Part shown: piece by piece, positions 62,656 through 64,000 of the stretch
Numbering within the stretch: the stretch's first letter is position 1
How the letters are laid out: every line of letters starts with the position of its first letter
NCBI GenBank assembly: GCA_029216955.1
Contig: JANAVB010015600.1
Span: forward strand, 37,136,153-37,200,152
DNA length: 64,000 bases
Direction of reading: 5' to 3'
Source: Iris pallida
Taxonomy: Eukaryota > Streptophyta > Magnoliopsida > Asparagales > Iridaceae
Translations under genes and position numbers: made by a program
Notes under the pieces: generated by a model
Database searches by the model: none
What the model saw: the letters and a program-made list of their open reading frames with translations, nothing else
What the model was told of the DNA's origin: nothing

Positions 62656-62741
62656 ATTGTTTGTACAATTGTTACGATATTTCAGTTTTCCATCAAAAAA
62701 TTGTACCCCAGCCTTAACAATCTCAAAGCTTTATTGCTACG

Positions 62742-64000
62742 ATGGAAAACGTTAATGTTTCACTCTTCAATTCTGACTTTTGCAAGTTAGAAAAGTTTGA
62801 TGGAGAACATTACCAAGTCTAGAAGAGGAAGGTATATCTAATCCTTCAACTTAAAGACGTAGATCACGTGCTTCTGGAGGAAGAACCTACTGTTCCAGAT
62901 GTTGGATCTGCTGCCGCAATCACCGCGGCTACTAAACTGCAAGCAAAATGGAGAAAGGAAAATAGTATTTGCAGGCTGCTTATCATGAATGCTATGGAAG
63001 ATTCCCTTGCAGAATCCTATTCTAAGAAGAATATCGCTAGAGACATATGGAAGCCTCTAGAAAAACTCTACGAAGAAGACAAGAACCGCAGTAAAATCTT
63101 TGTGGTTGAAAAATATCACAAGTGGTTCTTTGAGAACGAAAAGTCTATGCTGCCGCAGGTGAAGGAGTTCCTGAAACTGCGACAGAAGTTGGAAGACGAG
63201 GCAATGCCCCTCCCCGACAAGTTTGTTGTTGGAGGGATTGTCTCAAAGCTCCCCGCTGGGTGGAGCAAGTTCTATGCAAACATGCATAGGAAGAAGCTGG
63301 AGATCACTCTTGAAGATCTCCTGCAGAAAATCTATGTTGAGGACCAGATACGGGCTCAACTGAAGGTGGACGTACTGTCCAAGCAATTGGCTAACGCCAA
63401 TATGGTTCATACCAAGGAACCAAGGGAAAAGCAGGCGGCTTTCCACAGCAAGAAGAAGGACCCTGACAATTTAAAAGTCAAGGGAACTTCTATCAAAAAA
63501 AAGAAGCCAAAGTCTCAAATGCCTTGCTTCAAGTGTGGCAAGAAGGGCCACTTTAAGAATGAGTGCAAAGCAAAGACCAAGCAATCAGAGCAAGGAGAAC
63601 CTAGTAAGGTAACTATGATCACTGATGTTGTTGCTATGATTGCGCAGGTTGATGCGGTAGGAACTGATACTGACTGGTGGGTAGATACTGGAGCCACCTG
63701 CCATGTTTGCTCCAGCAAGGAGTGGTTCACCACCTACACCCCTACTTCTGATGTGGTTATGGTGGCGAACCAGGCACAAGCTGAAGTGCTTGGGATCGGG
63801 ACGGTGGTGTTGAAGCTGACTTCGGGGAAGTCTCTGACGCTTCAAGGCGTGAAGCACGTACCTGCTATCGCCAAGAACCTGATCTCAGGAGGCCTACTCT
63901 GCAATGCAGGCCTCAGGATGGACATCAATGCTGGCCAGATGGTGATGTCTATCAAGGGAACATATTTCGGGAAAGCTTTTTATACCGAAGGAATGTTCAA
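62742..64000 (+). pseudogene. Ty1-copia gag-protease, partial, with early stop
   Basis: The frame runs from ATG 62742 to the window edge. It begins MENVNVSLFNSDF, then KLEKFDGEHYQV, where an in-frame TAG (62820-62822, codon 27) replaces the Trp usual in YxxW of copia gag. The rest is open. A UBN2/Retrotran_gag-type region (DIWKPLEKLYEE, LPDKFVVGGIVSKLP, ITLEDLLQKI) leads to a CCHC knuckle CFKCGKKGHFKNEC (C262, C265, H270, C275) and a protease active site WWVDTGATCHVC (D315 on). Integrase and reverse transcriptase would lie outside. Apart from the TAG the copy looks young. The next in-frame Met is 62988. Confidence 0.92.

Larger units (their letters stand above)
61540..62695 (+). repeat. 5' LTR of a Ty1-copia element (putative bounds)
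   Basis: TGTTGGAGTTTTGGCC starts the block and TTTTCCATCA ends it, 47 bp before the gag ATG. It contains a TATA box (62079), GTGCGTA repeats upstream and a 69-bp repeat downstream. The partner LTR is beyond the window, so the ends are inferred from TG..CA and gag position. I could not find a standard initiator-Met primer-binding site after it. Confidence 0.6.

Overview
This window is plant nuclear DNA, almost certainly an angiosperm and species not identified. It is AT-rich, full of (TA)n tracts, and built almost entirely of nested transposable elements of plant-specific types: L1-type LINEs with plant ORF1, Tekay/Del-like and other Ty3-gypsy, Ty1-copia, CACTA, hAT MITEs, and an Emigrant-like pogo MITE. 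I see no intact host gene, no tRNA or rRNA and no CRISPR array. Host-gene material is limited to three isolated exon fragments of a CDK-like kinase, an SnRK2 kinase and a HAK/KUP potassium transporter.

Layout. 1-1154 is an LTR-like remnant. 2185-17904 is one Ty3-gypsy-type element with a TAGTC target-site duplication (TSD). Its LTRs are very long (5' copy 3.9 kb) and only 558 bp of internal sequence remain. The 3' LTR is swollen to 11.3 kb because its (TA)n tract holds a local duplication, a palindromic GC-tailed MITE (7911-8261) and a full-length LINE (about 8344-14807) with intact ORF1 and ORF2. This gypsy element sits in a decayed copia element that resumes at 17910 and ends in an LTR near 22047.

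23687-26266 is an inverted LTR. 26459-37196 is a 10.7-kb CACTA element with TAA TSD. It has no transposase that I can recognise, but carries a solo LTR (27796-30745, TGTAT TSD) and a captured kinase exon (32594-32878). The LTR that the CACTA element split continues at 37200. 38480-40178 is an antisense LINE remnant interrupted by a hAT MITE (38996-39766, GTCAGAAT TSD). 40179-45976 is a minus-strand Ty3-gypsy that has lost RT and RNase H. A CACTA end (45977) and another solo LTR (46687-49575) follow.

50468-53716 is a 5'-truncated, multiply broken second LINE, again bounded by (TA)n. Then come a hAT MITE (54319-54933, GTCTGAAC TSD), two CACTA-like ends (55042, 56200), the SnRK2 exon, an Emigrant-like MITE with a perfect 163-bp internal duplication (58877-59692) and the HAK/KUP exon. 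The last 2.4 kb are the 5' LTR and gag-protease start of a copia element cut by the window edge.

The most unusual observations are these. (1) Related LTRs at 23687, 27796, 37200 and 46687 share a TATA box, CT-rich leader and GGCAAGT element. Each then has, at the same position, a private array of CpG-containing palindromic motifs that differs completely between copies. (2) (TA)n tracts act as a shared landing site for two LINE copies and a MITE. (3) Two diverged LINE 3' UTRs share almost nothing except a small 3' hairpin. (4) Separate host-gene exons lie within or beside CACTA-like ends.
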